The notes beneath the pieces were generated by a model that was given only the letters and a program-made list of their open reading frames with translations, was not told the DNA's origin and ran no database searches. Shown in pieces: positions 20,451 through 30,700 of a stretch of DNA of 64,000 nt. Origin of the DNA: Phytophthora sp. 'mugwort' (Eukaryota > Oomycota > Peronosporomycetes > Peronosporales > Peronosporaceae); the NCBI GenBank assembly GCA_033558025.1, contig JAUCEF010000002.1, positions 1,426,001 to 1,490,000 of the forward strand, given 5' to 3'. The number at the start of each line of letters is the position of its first letter. Position 1 is the first letter of the stretch. The position numbers were made by a program, and so were the translations under genes.

Positions 20451-21671
20451 ATGGGCGGCGTGTACACTCGCGTGCTGAACGTGGCGTCACTGCGGCCCGG
20501 CGACCACGTGTGCATCTGGGACTATAGTCGCTGGCCCATTTCCTACCAGCACCACGGAATCGTGTGGGCCTCGGGCGCCACAGCCGCCGATATCCGTGTG
20601 TGCCACGTCTGGAGTCCGCTCCAGGGGTTTCAGGAGGCACAGGCCGATTCGTGCTTTCGTATCTCAGCCCTCGAGGAATTCCTGGACAACCGCAAGCAGA
20701 ATCATCTTCGTCTCGTCGAATACCACACGTCGGGGCTGCGCGAGGTGCTGTCCAGATGGGGCGAGGTGCATTTGAGCAAGGCTGATTTACCCGAGGTCGT
20801 GCTGTCGCGATGTAAGTTTCTGCTGGGCCTTGGGCAAGGAGACTTTAATATTTTCACGCAGAATTGCGAGCACGCGGCCCATTGGTGCATGACAGGGGAG
20901 CAGTGGTGCAAACAGACGCTAACTAAGGTTAAAGGCCGCGTGCCGTTTGAGAAACGACTCGTGAAAGAGGACGTGGACGCGCTCGTGAAACAGGTGGAGG
21001 AGATTAAGGGCATCTCGCGCTCCGTGGTGAACAACGTGCTCAAGCTCTCAGGCTCCAAGGTGTTCCTGCGCGTTAAGGGCAACCACTACGTGCAGGTGCA
21101 CTCGGACGAGACGGTGGGCATCGTGCCGCAAGGAGACGACCCGACGACGTGCGGCCGGACGGCCTTTCGCCTCGAGTGTTACGCCAGGGGCTACAACAGC
21201 ATTCGCGTGCGCTTTTTTCATGAAGAGACGGGCTGCTACATGTTCAGTCGCTCGACGTTTAGCTGCTTTCGCGACTTGCGCATGAAGGAACCCATGACGG
21301 TGCGCGGCAAGTCGGGATTAACTTGGGAATACTCCACGCTTGGATACCTCCGGAGTATGAACCAGCACAGACGGTACGTGGGTGCACGGGACGACGGCGT
21401 ACTGCTGGACGTGAGCATGCGTGGGGACGCCGCGCGCGTGGAGTTCGTCGCCTGTGAAGGAGCTGCCGAGGCGTTCACGCCTCCGGACATTCATCAGGTC
21501 ACGCGCGCATACAACCACGAAAAGTCCATCCAGTACACGGAGTCGCAGAGCATGCGGGACTATAAGGCGGCCGAGCTCATTAAATCGTCACCCACATCCT
21601 CTACGACGACTCCCAGTACGGAACGAGCAGCAGCGGTGGGCGCACTGCCGCCTCTCATTGAGTCTGTATGA
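20451..21671 (+). CDS. LRAT-domain protein with C-terminal beta-rich domain, tandem copy 1
   Basis: 406 residues from ATG 20451. Residues about 10-150 form an LRAT/H-rev107-like NlpC/P60 domain: LRPGDHVCIWDYSRW, first His in HHGIVW (34-35), second His in VCHVW (52), and the nucleophile Cys139 in NCEHAAHWC. In the family these residues transfer acyl groups from phospholipids or cleave them. After a helical linker (KEDVDALVKQVEEIKGISR), residues about 205-345 form a beta-rich region with repeated elements (GSKVFLRVKGNHYVQV, CGRTAFRLECY, CYMFSRSTFSCFRDLRM, RRYVGARDDGVLLDVS), which looks like a beta-trefoil or fascin-like fold. No C-terminal membrane helix is seen, unlike animal HRASLS enzymes. 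Ser/Thr-rich tail. Confidence 0.8.
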   Translation: MGGVYTRVLNVASLRPGDHVCIWDYSRWPISYQHHGIVWASGATAADIRVCHVWSPLQGFQEAQADSCFRISALEEFLDNRKQNHLRLVEYHTSGLREVLSRWGEVHLSKADLPEVVLSRCKFLLGLGQGDFNIFTQNCEHAAHWCMTGEQWCKQTLTKVKGRVPFEKRLVKEDVDALVKQVEEIKGISRSVVNNVLKLSGSKVFLRVKGNHYVQVHSDETVGIVPQGDDPTTCGRTAFRLECYARGYNSIRVRFFHEETGCYMFSRSTFSCFRDLRMKEPMTVRGKSGLTWEYSTLGYLRSMNQHRRYVGARDDGVLLDVSMRGDAARVEFVACEGAAEAFTPPDIHQVTRAYNHEKSIQYTESQSMRDYKAAELIKSSPTSSTTTPSTERAAAVGALPPLIESV

Positions 21672-23003
21672 CAGACCGATTTTTCAAGCTTGTCCTTTAT
21701 TGAACGAGCTCGAACCACAGCACGCAGAGAAGTGAAGGGGTATTTCGCACACACCAACACTCTTGTTGGTCTGCAACAAGCGCGGCGTTAAGAATCCGCT
21801 GCTACCAAGCGACGCAGCTGTGCTCTATAAGGTATCCAGCCTCTTCGTACAGGTTGGTGGCCAGGAGCATTCCTTGACACGACGCTACGACGTAACGACA
21901 CAGCAAGGTTCAGTGGCGGCCTGTAAGTTTAATCTATACTGTTGTAGTTTTGTATTGAGTGCCTGGCATAGGCACCAGATTGTACCTACCGACCGATGTG
22001 GAGAACCAAGCCTGTTCTCCTTAATTTATCGACTGAGCCACGGAGCTCTTCGTCTAGCCCATCGATAGAAGATTGGAGCATGCAATAAAGTGAATGCATT
22101 TTATGAAGATCCCTTTGGTATTAAAGCTGTTCCCAAAGAAACGTGCCCTGCATCTTCAATCACTGCGCAGATTCAGCCCCACCGAGACTCCAGCCAAACT
22201 CATCCAGACAACATTTCGTGTACATGTAGATAATGGCGGAGAGAGTAACGCGAGCCCGAGTAGCGACTACCAGTGGCGGCAGAACTGCGATAATGACCGC
22301 CAATGGTTCTTGCATCAGGAGTCCTCTCAGAGCATCAACCTCGTCAAGCACCAGGAACGTCGAGTCAAGGACAGCGGTCTTATACTCTTCTGGCTGGACA
22401 GCTTCTCGGCCGAAGCGTAGCTAACGTCCGCAAGGGTCACATCTTGGCCACCAGCAGCACTGCCATCCCTGCATGGCCAGGAAAAACTGCACCGCTATAA
22501 TGGGGAGGGGTCAGACTCGGCAAAAAGCGTCATCGAGACGTGGACTGGTCTTGAAGACGCCGTTCTCTTTAGAGAGACCCTCAAGAAAACTAAAAATATC
22601 TGCATAGCGTGACTAATATTAGCTGGGACTTTTCCAGATCGAGATATGAGCCGTTCAGGTCAACGGCTGTCATTTTGAAGTCGTTCATGTGCTCGTCTTA
22701 GCCACGGCTGTCGTTGGCAACCTGCACAAGTAATAGCCACAGGCCCATTCACTTTCACTTACGCCTCCGAAATTTCAGACTAACACGGCGGTGGTGCCTA
22801 CTATAGCGTTTGCCTAGTGCTGCAGCGCCCTTTTTGATCTCCATTCCTCTAGCAAAATCAGGCCCTCTTTCGCGTCTGCGACAGGTGTCACTCTGAAGGT
22901 ATCCGATCGCTCTCAACCTCCGGCCGACAACTATTACGGGCGGTAGCAGATCAGAATTCGCGAGGAGGATCATAGGGCGGATCGGGACCAGGATCAGGAG
23001 ACC
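21672..23003. other. Intergenic between the LRAT pair, about 1.3 kb
   Basis: No gene recognised. A CATTCACTTTCACTT stretch at 22747-22761 contains initiator-like TCACTTTC about 250 bp before the second LRAT start. Short frames elsewhere have no protein-like pattern. Confidence 0.4.
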
Positions 23004-24182
23004 ATGGGCGGTGTATATACACGCGTGCAGCACATCTCGTCGCTACGACCTGGTGATCACATCTGCATCTGGGACTACAGCCGCTGGCCGTTTTCGTATC
23101 AGCATCACGGCATCGTGTGGGCCTCGGGAAACCAGCCCCAGGACATCCGCGTGTGCCATGTGTGGAGCCCGTTGCTGGGCTACAAGGAAGCTCAGGCCGA
23201 CTCGTGTTTCCGTATCTCGACGCTCGAGGAGTTCCTGTACAACCGCAGCCTGGACGACCTTCGCCTCGTGGAGTATCACACGTCGGCATTCCGAGACTTT
23301 TTGTCCAAGTGGGGCGAAGTGCATCGAGGCAAGTCGGATCTGCCTGAAGTCGTGCTGGCACGGTGCAAGTTCTTGCTTGGTCTGGGCAAGGGCGACTTTA
23401 ACATCTTCACCCAGAACTGCGAGCACGCAGCTCATTGGTGTAAGACCGGACAGCAGTGGTCCAAGCAGACACTCATTAAGGTCAGTGGCCGTGTGCCGTT
23501 CGAGAAGCGGCTTGCAAAGGAGGACGTGGATGCACTGGAAAAGGAGATCGAGGAGATTAAGGCGGTGTCGCGTACAGTCGTGAACAACGTGCTCAGGTTA
23601 TCAGGCTCCAAGGTTTTTCTGCGTGTTCAAGGCAAAAAATACGTTCGAATAAAGGACGACGGAGTCCACGTGGATGTCGTCCCCCAGGGTGACAACCCGG
23701 AGACATGCGGGCGCACAGCCTTCCGTTTGGAATGCTACTCGAAGCAATACAATTGCGTTAAGGTTGCGTTCTTCCATGAAGAATCGGGTTGCTACATGTT
23801 CAGCCGCTCAACATTCTCGTGCTTCCGAGACTTGCGCATGAAGAAAGCAAACTGTCTGCGTGGCACGTCCGGCATGCGCTGGGAGTACTCGTCGGGCGGT
23901 CACTTGAACAGCATGAACCAGCACCGCCGGTATATTGGAACTCGCGAGGATGGCCTGCTAGTGGACGTGAGTCTGCGCGGGGACGCGTCGTACTTTGAGT
24001 TTGTGCCATGCGTCTCGCCGAAGGCCCTTGCCAATGGACAGGCCGGTTCCTACGTGCCGCCGGACATTACGCTGATCAAGCGAGCATACAACCACGCTAA
24101 GAGTGTGGAGGAGACGAGGTCGCAGAGCATGTTCGAGTTTGAGGAGGAGAGGCGCGGGCTACAGGAGGCCACCGCCTTATGA
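23004..24182 (+). CDS. LRAT-domain protein with C-terminal beta-rich domain, tandem copy 2
   Basis: 392 residues; same architecture and start (MGGVYTRVQHISSLRPGD) as copy 1, and the catalytic positions are conserved: HHGIVW, VCHVW and Cys139 in NCEHAAHWC. The beta-rich part is equally aligned (SGSKVFLRVQGKKYV, CGRTAFRLECY, GCYMFSRSTFSCFRDLRM, RRYIGTREDGLLVDVS). The copies diverge mainly in the linker before PPDI and in the tail: this one ends EERRGLQEATAL, copy 1 in a Ser/Thr-rich stretch. It arose by tandem duplication; both copies look intact and under constraint. Substrate unknown, expected phospholipid or acyl chemistry. Confidence 0.8.
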   Translation: MGGVYTRVQHISSLRPGDHICIWDYSRWPFSYQHHGIVWASGNQPQDIRVCHVWSPLLGYKEAQADSCFRISTLEEFLYNRSLDDLRLVEYHTSAFRDFLSKWGEVHRGKSDLPEVVLARCKFLLGLGKGDFNIFTQNCEHAAHWCKTGQQWSKQTLIKVSGRVPFEKRLAKEDVDALEKEIEEIKAVSRTVVNNVLRLSGSKVFLRVQGKKYVRIKDDGVHVDVVPQGDNPETCGRTAFRLECYSKQYNCVKVAFFHEESGCYMFSRSTFSCFRDLRMKKANCLRGTSGMRWEYSSGGHLNSMNQHRRYIGTREDGLLVDVSLRGDASYFEFVPCVSPKALANGQAGSYVPPDITLIKRAYNHAKSVEETRSQSMFEFEEERRGLQEATAL

Positions 24183-25323
24183 GCACGACAATGATGACGT
24201 CGGAGGAGGTTTTTACCTTTAATGCTTTCAGTATGAAGGAACTTGGTACATTAGAGAATGGCACATCCCCAAAAATTGTTGTTACCGTAGCGTCTGTACC
24301 TATTGCAACTTCAATGAGGCAGCTACACTGATTACAGTATTAATAATGCTGAAAGTCTAGGATACTTCATTTTCTAGGTCCATCTTGATGCATCGCTAAA
24401 ACTCGAAAACGCACGATGGTCGCTGCTTCGTTGGGTAGGTATTAGGGAAATAGGGAGAGTGCCAGACTAGTTTGACACCACATGTCGTACAGTGCGGCAC
24501 GTCGCCCACTCAATCTATGCAACGTCATTACGAGTCAATGCGGGACGTGCCACCAAGCGGCGCACGCACGATAGACAAGCAAAACAGATACTATAGGCAC
24601 ACTGTACTCTTGCGTGTTGTCGTCGCAGTCGAGCAAAGTCGCAGAGGGATTCCCAAGGCACGAGTTCTGCCTCGTTCTCTTCTGCATCGTGTCATCGAGC
24701 CCGCCCACCTGATGGAAATACACATCGCATCACACCTCAAGCAAATTTATCCTGGGATCGAGCAATTCTAGGGTAATCAAGTCTACTGACAAAACAAAGT
24801 ACAGCTCGATTGTTATAACTTGGCAAGCAGTAGGTTCAGTTATAAACCACGCTGACGAGCCGCGTTTGCCATTAATACGTACACGTTCGCCCATGATTCA
24901 CTAATACGTACATGTACATAATTGCCACCCATGCGCGCACGGGTGACGTCGGCCTTGAATCCCGGTGATTGATATTGAATTTGGGCAAAAACCGGTTGGT
25001 TTGCATGCGAAATTCGGGAACGTAGCGGTCCCGACCAGCTTCCCATTCGCCAATCTGCCGTCATCGCCACAGCAACTAAGTACTCTCCCAGGGCGAGTGC
25101 TCTTACTTGATCGGAATCTCCCCGACGAGGCGCCACTTTGTCCGTTACCCGGCGGTTCATCTGAGTCTTTAAGTCGTATCTCTGCGCGCTTACAACCCCA
25201 CGAACCCAAGTCAAGTGCGGGAACACGCCAAGCTTCTTCCTCCACACAAAACGCCGATACCGGTACAGTAATTTAGCTTTTGGGGTTGTGTCCATTCCGC
25301 ATCCTGCCGCGTCGCTGCCGCAT
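24183..25323. other. Intergenic, about 1.1 kb
   Basis: No coding pattern recognised on either strand ahead of the lipin-fold gene. Confidence 0.45.
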
Positions 25324-25331
25324 TCACTCTT
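25324..25331 (+). promoter_or_regulatory. Oomycete initiator TCACTCTT
   Basis: CATTCACTCTTCAAAG fits YTCANTYY followed by an A-rich flank, 60 bp before ATG 25384. Confidence 0.45.
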
Positions 25332-25383
25332 CAAAGTGCCACTACAAAGTTGAAGTGAAGTTGCCTTTCGTTTGCCGTCGAGA

Positions 25384-27423
25384 ATGAATGTCATTTATTC
25401 GGTCAAGGATTATGTGAGCAACGTGCTTCACCCGGACTCGGGCTCCGGCGCCATCGACGTGGTGGCCGTGCAGCAGCCCGACGGGTTGCTGCGCTGCTCG
25501 CCGTTCCACGTGCACTTCGGCTCGCTGCACAAGCTCCAGCGTGAGGACAAGCAGCAGGTGACGCTCGAGGTGAACGGCCAGGTTGTGGACGGCGTCCGCA
25601 TGAAGCTGGGCGCTGCGGGCGAGGCCTACTTCGTGCACCAGGTGCAGGAACCTGTGGACGAGAAGGACTACTTGGCATCCCCATTGCCCAGTCCCATCAG
25701 CAGTACGGGAGAAGTGATTCACAATGACGCGTTTGTCGCAGAGGGAAATGCACATGGTCCATTGGAGCCTGAAGATGAAGAACACGCGGCTTACGAACAG
25801 GAGGAGCTGACCACTGTCAAGAGGAACGAGTCGAGCGATCAACTCTTGACGTGGGGATGGGGCGCTCTGCCGAGTAGGCGGCCCGGAGACGAAGCCGACG
25901 AACTGCCGAGCATGGTCAAAAGCGCGTCAGTGTATTTTGATGCCGTGGATTTTGAAGCCACGGCGGCGCTGGCTGCTGCTGAGGGCCAAAATGTCGATTA
26001 TTATGACCACCCGTCGATGTCGCTGTGCGGCCATTTGCTGGGCGAAGTGGAGAAAGAAGAAGACGTGCTTCGGATCTTCTCGGAGCATATTGTTACGTTC
26101 GACTTCTTCCGCGCCAACCCTGCGAGTATTCTAGCGAATCCGGACTTGCGGTTTCTCGTGGATGGGAAAGTGTCGACGTACGATGCGGACATGCAGGCGT
26201 ATCTTGTATCTCGTGTGCTGTTCCCGTATTCGCAGCACCTGCCAATGGGGACGTCGCTAAATGTAACTGGTGACAAGACAACTGGAGATGCATCTGCTAT
26301 ATTACAGTCAACGGATGCCGCATGGAGGGACAATGGGGCTAAAACTCGGGAAGAGGGCTCTAAAACGTCTGGCTCCGCATGCATGTCACGCTCGGCTTTA
26401 GGTCGCGGGTCTTCGCCACTGGAGCCTCTGGCGGAAGTCTTAAGCGATGATGGCGGGTCGACGCAAGACACTGCGAGCTTTACCAGCGAGCCGTACTTTA
26501 AGAAAAGCTTGAAGCCGTCGCAGGAAGAATTAGTTGACATGGGGCTGCGCGTGGGAACGAACGATATTGCGTTTGTTTTGCGGTCTCACGGTGCAGGCAA
26601 ATTCTCTCGCGTAACAGCGAAGCTGTATTTGTGGCCAGTCACGGCTAAGGTTGTCATTGCGCAGATTGATGGCGCGATTTCGAGCAGTGCTGCCACGTGG
26701 AGCATGTTTAAGCGCAGAGACCCCGCTGCAATGCACCCGGGAGCAGTCGAATTTTACTCGAAACTGGCACGGAACGGTTACCGGGTCGTGTATGTCACTT
26801 GTCATGGTCTTTCGCAGGCCAACTTGCTTCACACACTACTGCACAATAGCGCTGGAATGGACGGGGAGATTGCCCTACCGATGGGCCCGGTGCTGCTTTC
26901 ACCTGATCGGCTGCTTGCCACCTTTAGCAATGAGATGATTGACGCGCAAGACTTCAAGGTTGCTGCACTGGGCGCCCTGCGTTCTCTCTTCCCACGCGAC
27001 GTGAACCCGTTCTATGCGGCTTTCGGCACTACGCAAACCGACAGCGTAGTGTTCACTCAGGTCGGCGTATTTTCAGGGAAGGTGTTCATCGTGGACCCTA
27101 TTGACGGTAGTCTACGACACCGGTCTCTAATGGGTTTCCATGAGTCCTACACGAGTCTGCTGGATCGGATGGACGCCATGTTCCCACCCACGTATTCCCC
27201 GACGACACAGGTCCCCGTCTCCCGGCAGAGTAGCGCGCAGCTTGTCGTCCCGACGCTTCAGTCGACGTCAAGCAACCTCAGCGCAACTTCAGGCGCTTCG
27301 TTGGTCGAGGACGAGGAGCAGCTCGTATCGGAAGCGGTGGCATCACAAGTGCGCACACGAAGTCTCGCCGACGAGGCGTACAACGACATTAATTTCTGGC
27401 GAATTGAGCCAGGCCGCGTCTAG
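25384..27423 (+). CDS. Lipin-family protein with a degenerate catalytic motif
   Basis: 679 residues from ATG 25384. Residues 1-90 are a clear N-terminal lipin domain (SGAIDVVAVQQPDGLLRCSP, then FHVHFGSLHKL, VNGQVVDGVRMKLGAAGEAY). Residues about 400-590 are the C-terminal LNS2/HAD-like domain (KLYLWPVTAKVVIAQIDG, then SKLARNGYRVVYVT, LPMGPVLLSPDRLL, FYAAFGTTQTDSVVFTQVG). Lipins are Mg-dependent phosphatidate phosphatases that use DxDGT, the first Asp being the nucleophile. Here the motif is Gln427-Ile-Asp429-Gly-Ala431, so the nucleophile and the Thr are both replaced, and the usual YCSARA motif reads YVTCHG. Phosphatase activity is therefore not expected. Fold, membrane binding or transcriptional roles could remain. 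No frame damage, so it is not a decaying gene. Confidence 0.85.
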   Translation: MNVIYSVKDYVSNVLHPDSGSGAIDVVAVQQPDGLLRCSPFHVHFGSLHKLQREDKQQVTLEVNGQVVDGVRMKLGAAGEAYFVHQVQEPVDEKDYLASPLPSPISSTGEVIHNDAFVAEGNAHGPLEPEDEEHAAYEQEELTTVKRNESSDQLLTWGWGALPSRRPGDEADELPSMVKSASVYFDAVDFEATAALAAAEGQNVDYYDHPSMSLCGHLLGEVEKEEDVLRIFSEHIVTFDFFRANPASILANPDLRFLVDGKVSTYDADMQAYLVSRVLFPYSQHLPMGTSLNVTGDKTTGDASAILQSTDAAWRDNGAKTREEGSKTSGSACMSRSALGRGSSPLEPLAEVLSDDGGSTQDTASFTSEPYFKKSLKPSQEELVDMGLRVGTNDIAFVLRSHGAGKFSRVTAKLYLWPVTAKVVIAQIDGAISSSAATWSMFKRRDPAAMHPGAVEFYSKLARNGYRVVYVTCHGLSQANLLHTLLHNSAGMDGEIALPMGPVLLSPDRLLATFSNEMIDAQDFKVAALGALRSLFPRDVNPFYAAFGTTQTDSVVFTQVGVFSGKVFIVDPIDGSLRHRSLMGFHESYTSLLDRMDAMFPPTYSPTTQVPVSRQSSAQLVVPTLQSTSSNLSATSGASLVEDEEQLVSEAVASQVRTRSLADEAYNDINFWRIEPGRV

Positions 27424-27733
27424 AGGATCTAGCCCACCCCCCGTAACTATGCTAACTAATTGAAAATGTTTCTAAGAAGATTGTGTGCTTATCGGTTGCA
27501 AACACTGCTGGTCCGGTCATACTACGGGTGGTTTCGCACGGGATCCAAGCACCAGGACGGGGACCTCAAGTGACCGAAACCGGCGACTGCTAAGTGGCCG
27601 ACGCTTCATTTTAAACTTCCCTGGGAGCCCAGTCAACACATCGAGCTCTCTAGCTTGTCGCTTGTTGAAGCTTAAATGCGGCGTCGTCTTGCCAAAGAGA
27701 AGCCCGTGACCGAATTATCGGATCACCTCCCAG
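27424..27733. other. Intergenic, 310 bp, with possible initiator
   Basis: Short gap between the lipin-fold gene and the giant gene. GCTTCATTTTAAAC at 27602-27615 carries an initiator-like TCATTTT, about 128 bp before ATG 27734. An ATG at 27676 begins an overlapping upstream frame that could act as a uORF. Confidence 0.35.
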
Positions 27734-30700
27734 ATGTGGCAGGACTTCCAACTACAGCTGAGCGAGTATCAAACGCCCCAACATCCACCTACGCAGCATG
27801 GGGTCCTGCAACGACTGTACCAGCACCAAGGTATTTGTTCACAAGTCCTGTCCTCCCGGCACGATGTGGTCTGCATACGATGCGTTCACTGGATTTGAGG
27901 GACAAGAAGAAACTACGCTGTATTTGGCTCACATCTGATGAAGGTAACGATAATATTTGTAAACCGAATTTTTGCCTTGGCATCGATGCAGACGTCACTT
28001 TTCAATGTGTTTCCAGGCGACCAGCAAATTGTGCGACCTCCACCGCTAGACAGCATGCAATACGCACAGATCAATGTACGCTAATTTGCTAAAGAAATCT
28101 AAGGAAATATGGTGGATCTTACTTTGAAACATGGCGCGGGGTTTTATGATTTTGTGGTGTATAGGCGTCAATGTTTGGTAATAATGTCATGGAGAAAATT
28201 AAGCGTGCGGACAACCTGTCCGGACAACTTGAACGCAGTGACCGCTTCATGGACTCCATGCACACCTATGAGCAGTCAGCAAAAATGCTAGTACGTTCCT
28301 GCAAAAATCTATACTTATTTTTTATTCGCCAAACTAAGCTGACTCTCTTGGCATCGTATCGTCATTTTCAGCTTCGTTGTATACAAAAGCGCGAAGAAGC
28401 ACCCGGTGTGACGAGGGATGAGCTGAAATGGTTGCGGATCGACTACGAGATTCGCTGTGTGCAACTCGTCGCCCTTTGTCTGTGTGGAGCGCGGAAAGCA
28501 GGGGGAGATAATACGGCGTTTCTGGTACGTGTGTACCATTAGTGCTCTGATTTTTACTATTTCATGTTGACAGTCTTCATACTGCTCAATGGTGTAGTTG
28601 CTCAAGAAAGCGGAAGAATTAACAGCTCGAGATGGTCTTCAGTATTGCAAAAAGCACGTCCAGCGTGCTGCGGTTTACCAGAACATGGCGAATTACTACA
28701 AAAAGCAAAAGAAATACCAGGCGGCACTACAGGCAACAGAGAAGGCTGTACGCATCAACGATAAGCTCGCACCAGATGAACGTTTCCCCATCGCGTACTT
28801 CTTGCAAGCGTGTCTACACGGATTGTTGCAGGAGCCCGCAAAGGCTGGTTTCATGTACACTTTGTGCCTGGCAGTAGCCGAATCCCAACGACCAATTCAC
28901 AACGATAACGCAGTGAACGAGCACTCCCAGACTGCTGAAGTATTTCATACGCTTAAGGCTGCAACGCTGCATAACTTGGCTATCGAGTGGGCGAACCTCA
29001 ACATGCCCGACCAAACGCGCGATGCACTGGCAAGCGCTATGGAGGTTGGTGCTCATTACCTCGCGCAGACGCACCCGGTCGTCGCACGTATTTTAGAAAC
29101 CTACAAGGTTATGCGAGAAAATTTTCTCTTCCACGCCAGCAGTAAAAGCGCTACGGCACCTGTGATAGCTCCTCCACATAGCACTGATCGACCAACTACT
29201 CCAGTTCGTCCCATGTCGCCAGCACCAGTGGATAATGGTAGTAAACGTCCATTACCCCCAAGTTCACAGAAATTATCCCAGCAATCAACAGGAAACGTCA
29301 CGAGTCCTCGAACAAGACGAATATTAACCCGTGAAGCGCATCATCCCGAGTCGGAAGATATTAGTGCAGTGCCACCAACGTCTCGACGGCCAGCACCGGG
29401 CGTATCACCTCGTGCACGAGCCGTCGAGCGACCGACTAGTACACCACAAGTTCCAATAGGATTATCTGGGCAGACCCTCCCGCCTGGAGCCACAAGGACC
29501 TCACACCTATGGACAGTACCAGACAAGATTTACTCGCACTCGTTGGGGGCGAAATACAATTCCCATAAAGAACGTGTACTCGAGGAAGCTCGAGCCTTTG
29601 GTATCCGACGGAGAGCTGCGATGAGAATACAGGTACGAAGCAAAATTATGGCAATGTCCGCGTCAAAGCTGACTGATTTCTTGTGTGTTTGTGTTAGAAA
29701 TCATGGAGAAGTGCGATTATGCGGCATCGAGCCGTAACTCGAAAGGAAAAAGCAGCAGCCGTGATACAGAGCACAATGCGCATGCGTTATCAGAAAGCTC
29801 AGTATGAGCAAACTCTTTACAAAATTCGGCGGGCTCAAGCTATATGGCGTGGCGGGCTGACACGGACGCGTAAAAAGACGACTCTTGCCTCTGTGGTTCA
29901 GATTCAAAGTGCGTGGCGTTGTCGAAATGAGCGGGCGAAATATGCTATCAAGAAGATCCGTTTAGTGTTACTCCAGTCCATTGCGCGTGGGTTCTTGGTC
30001 AGGGCGGCGCGAACTCGGAAAAATAAAGCGGCCGCGGAAATTCAGGCGCAAATACGGAGACGTTTGTGCGTACGAGAGCATAACAAGACCCTTTCAGCTG
30101 CTGCGATGATCAATCGTGTGCTTCGTGGTATGCAAGCTCGAAAACGAGTGGCAAATGTGATTAAATGTGTGGTAAGGGGTGTGTTGAAAGATGTCGCGGA
30201 GTCCGTAATTGCAGGTGAAAGGGGGTTTCAGGCAACAAAGGCAGCAGTGGAGGCTGAGCTTGAGGATCTTGCGACTATGGCCTTACGTGAATTGGAACAG
30301 GATGAGCAGACTGAGGTAAACACCGACGTTGTCATTACTGGCAGCGCTACTGTAGATGGTAATGTGTCTATACCTGAAGATCACATACTGGTGTGCATTG
30401 AGCGAAGAAATGACCGTGGACAAGACATCGAAAGGATTGATGATGGCCTCGAAAGTACTGGCTTCGAAGTTAAAGCTCACAAAGAAGGCATACGGATAAT
30501 GAGTGAGGCTGTACACACTGGAGAAAGTGCCAATCGCCAGACTTTCGCATTGCTTAAGAGTGACTCGGATCGAGCTATACTCGAAACTTTAATGGCCAGC
30601 AGGATTACAACGTTTGTTGATGCCTCCATTACCGCAGCAATTGAGGATTGCACCAACGATATGGAGTACAAGGATAAATACATGTCGAAATCACCTTGCG

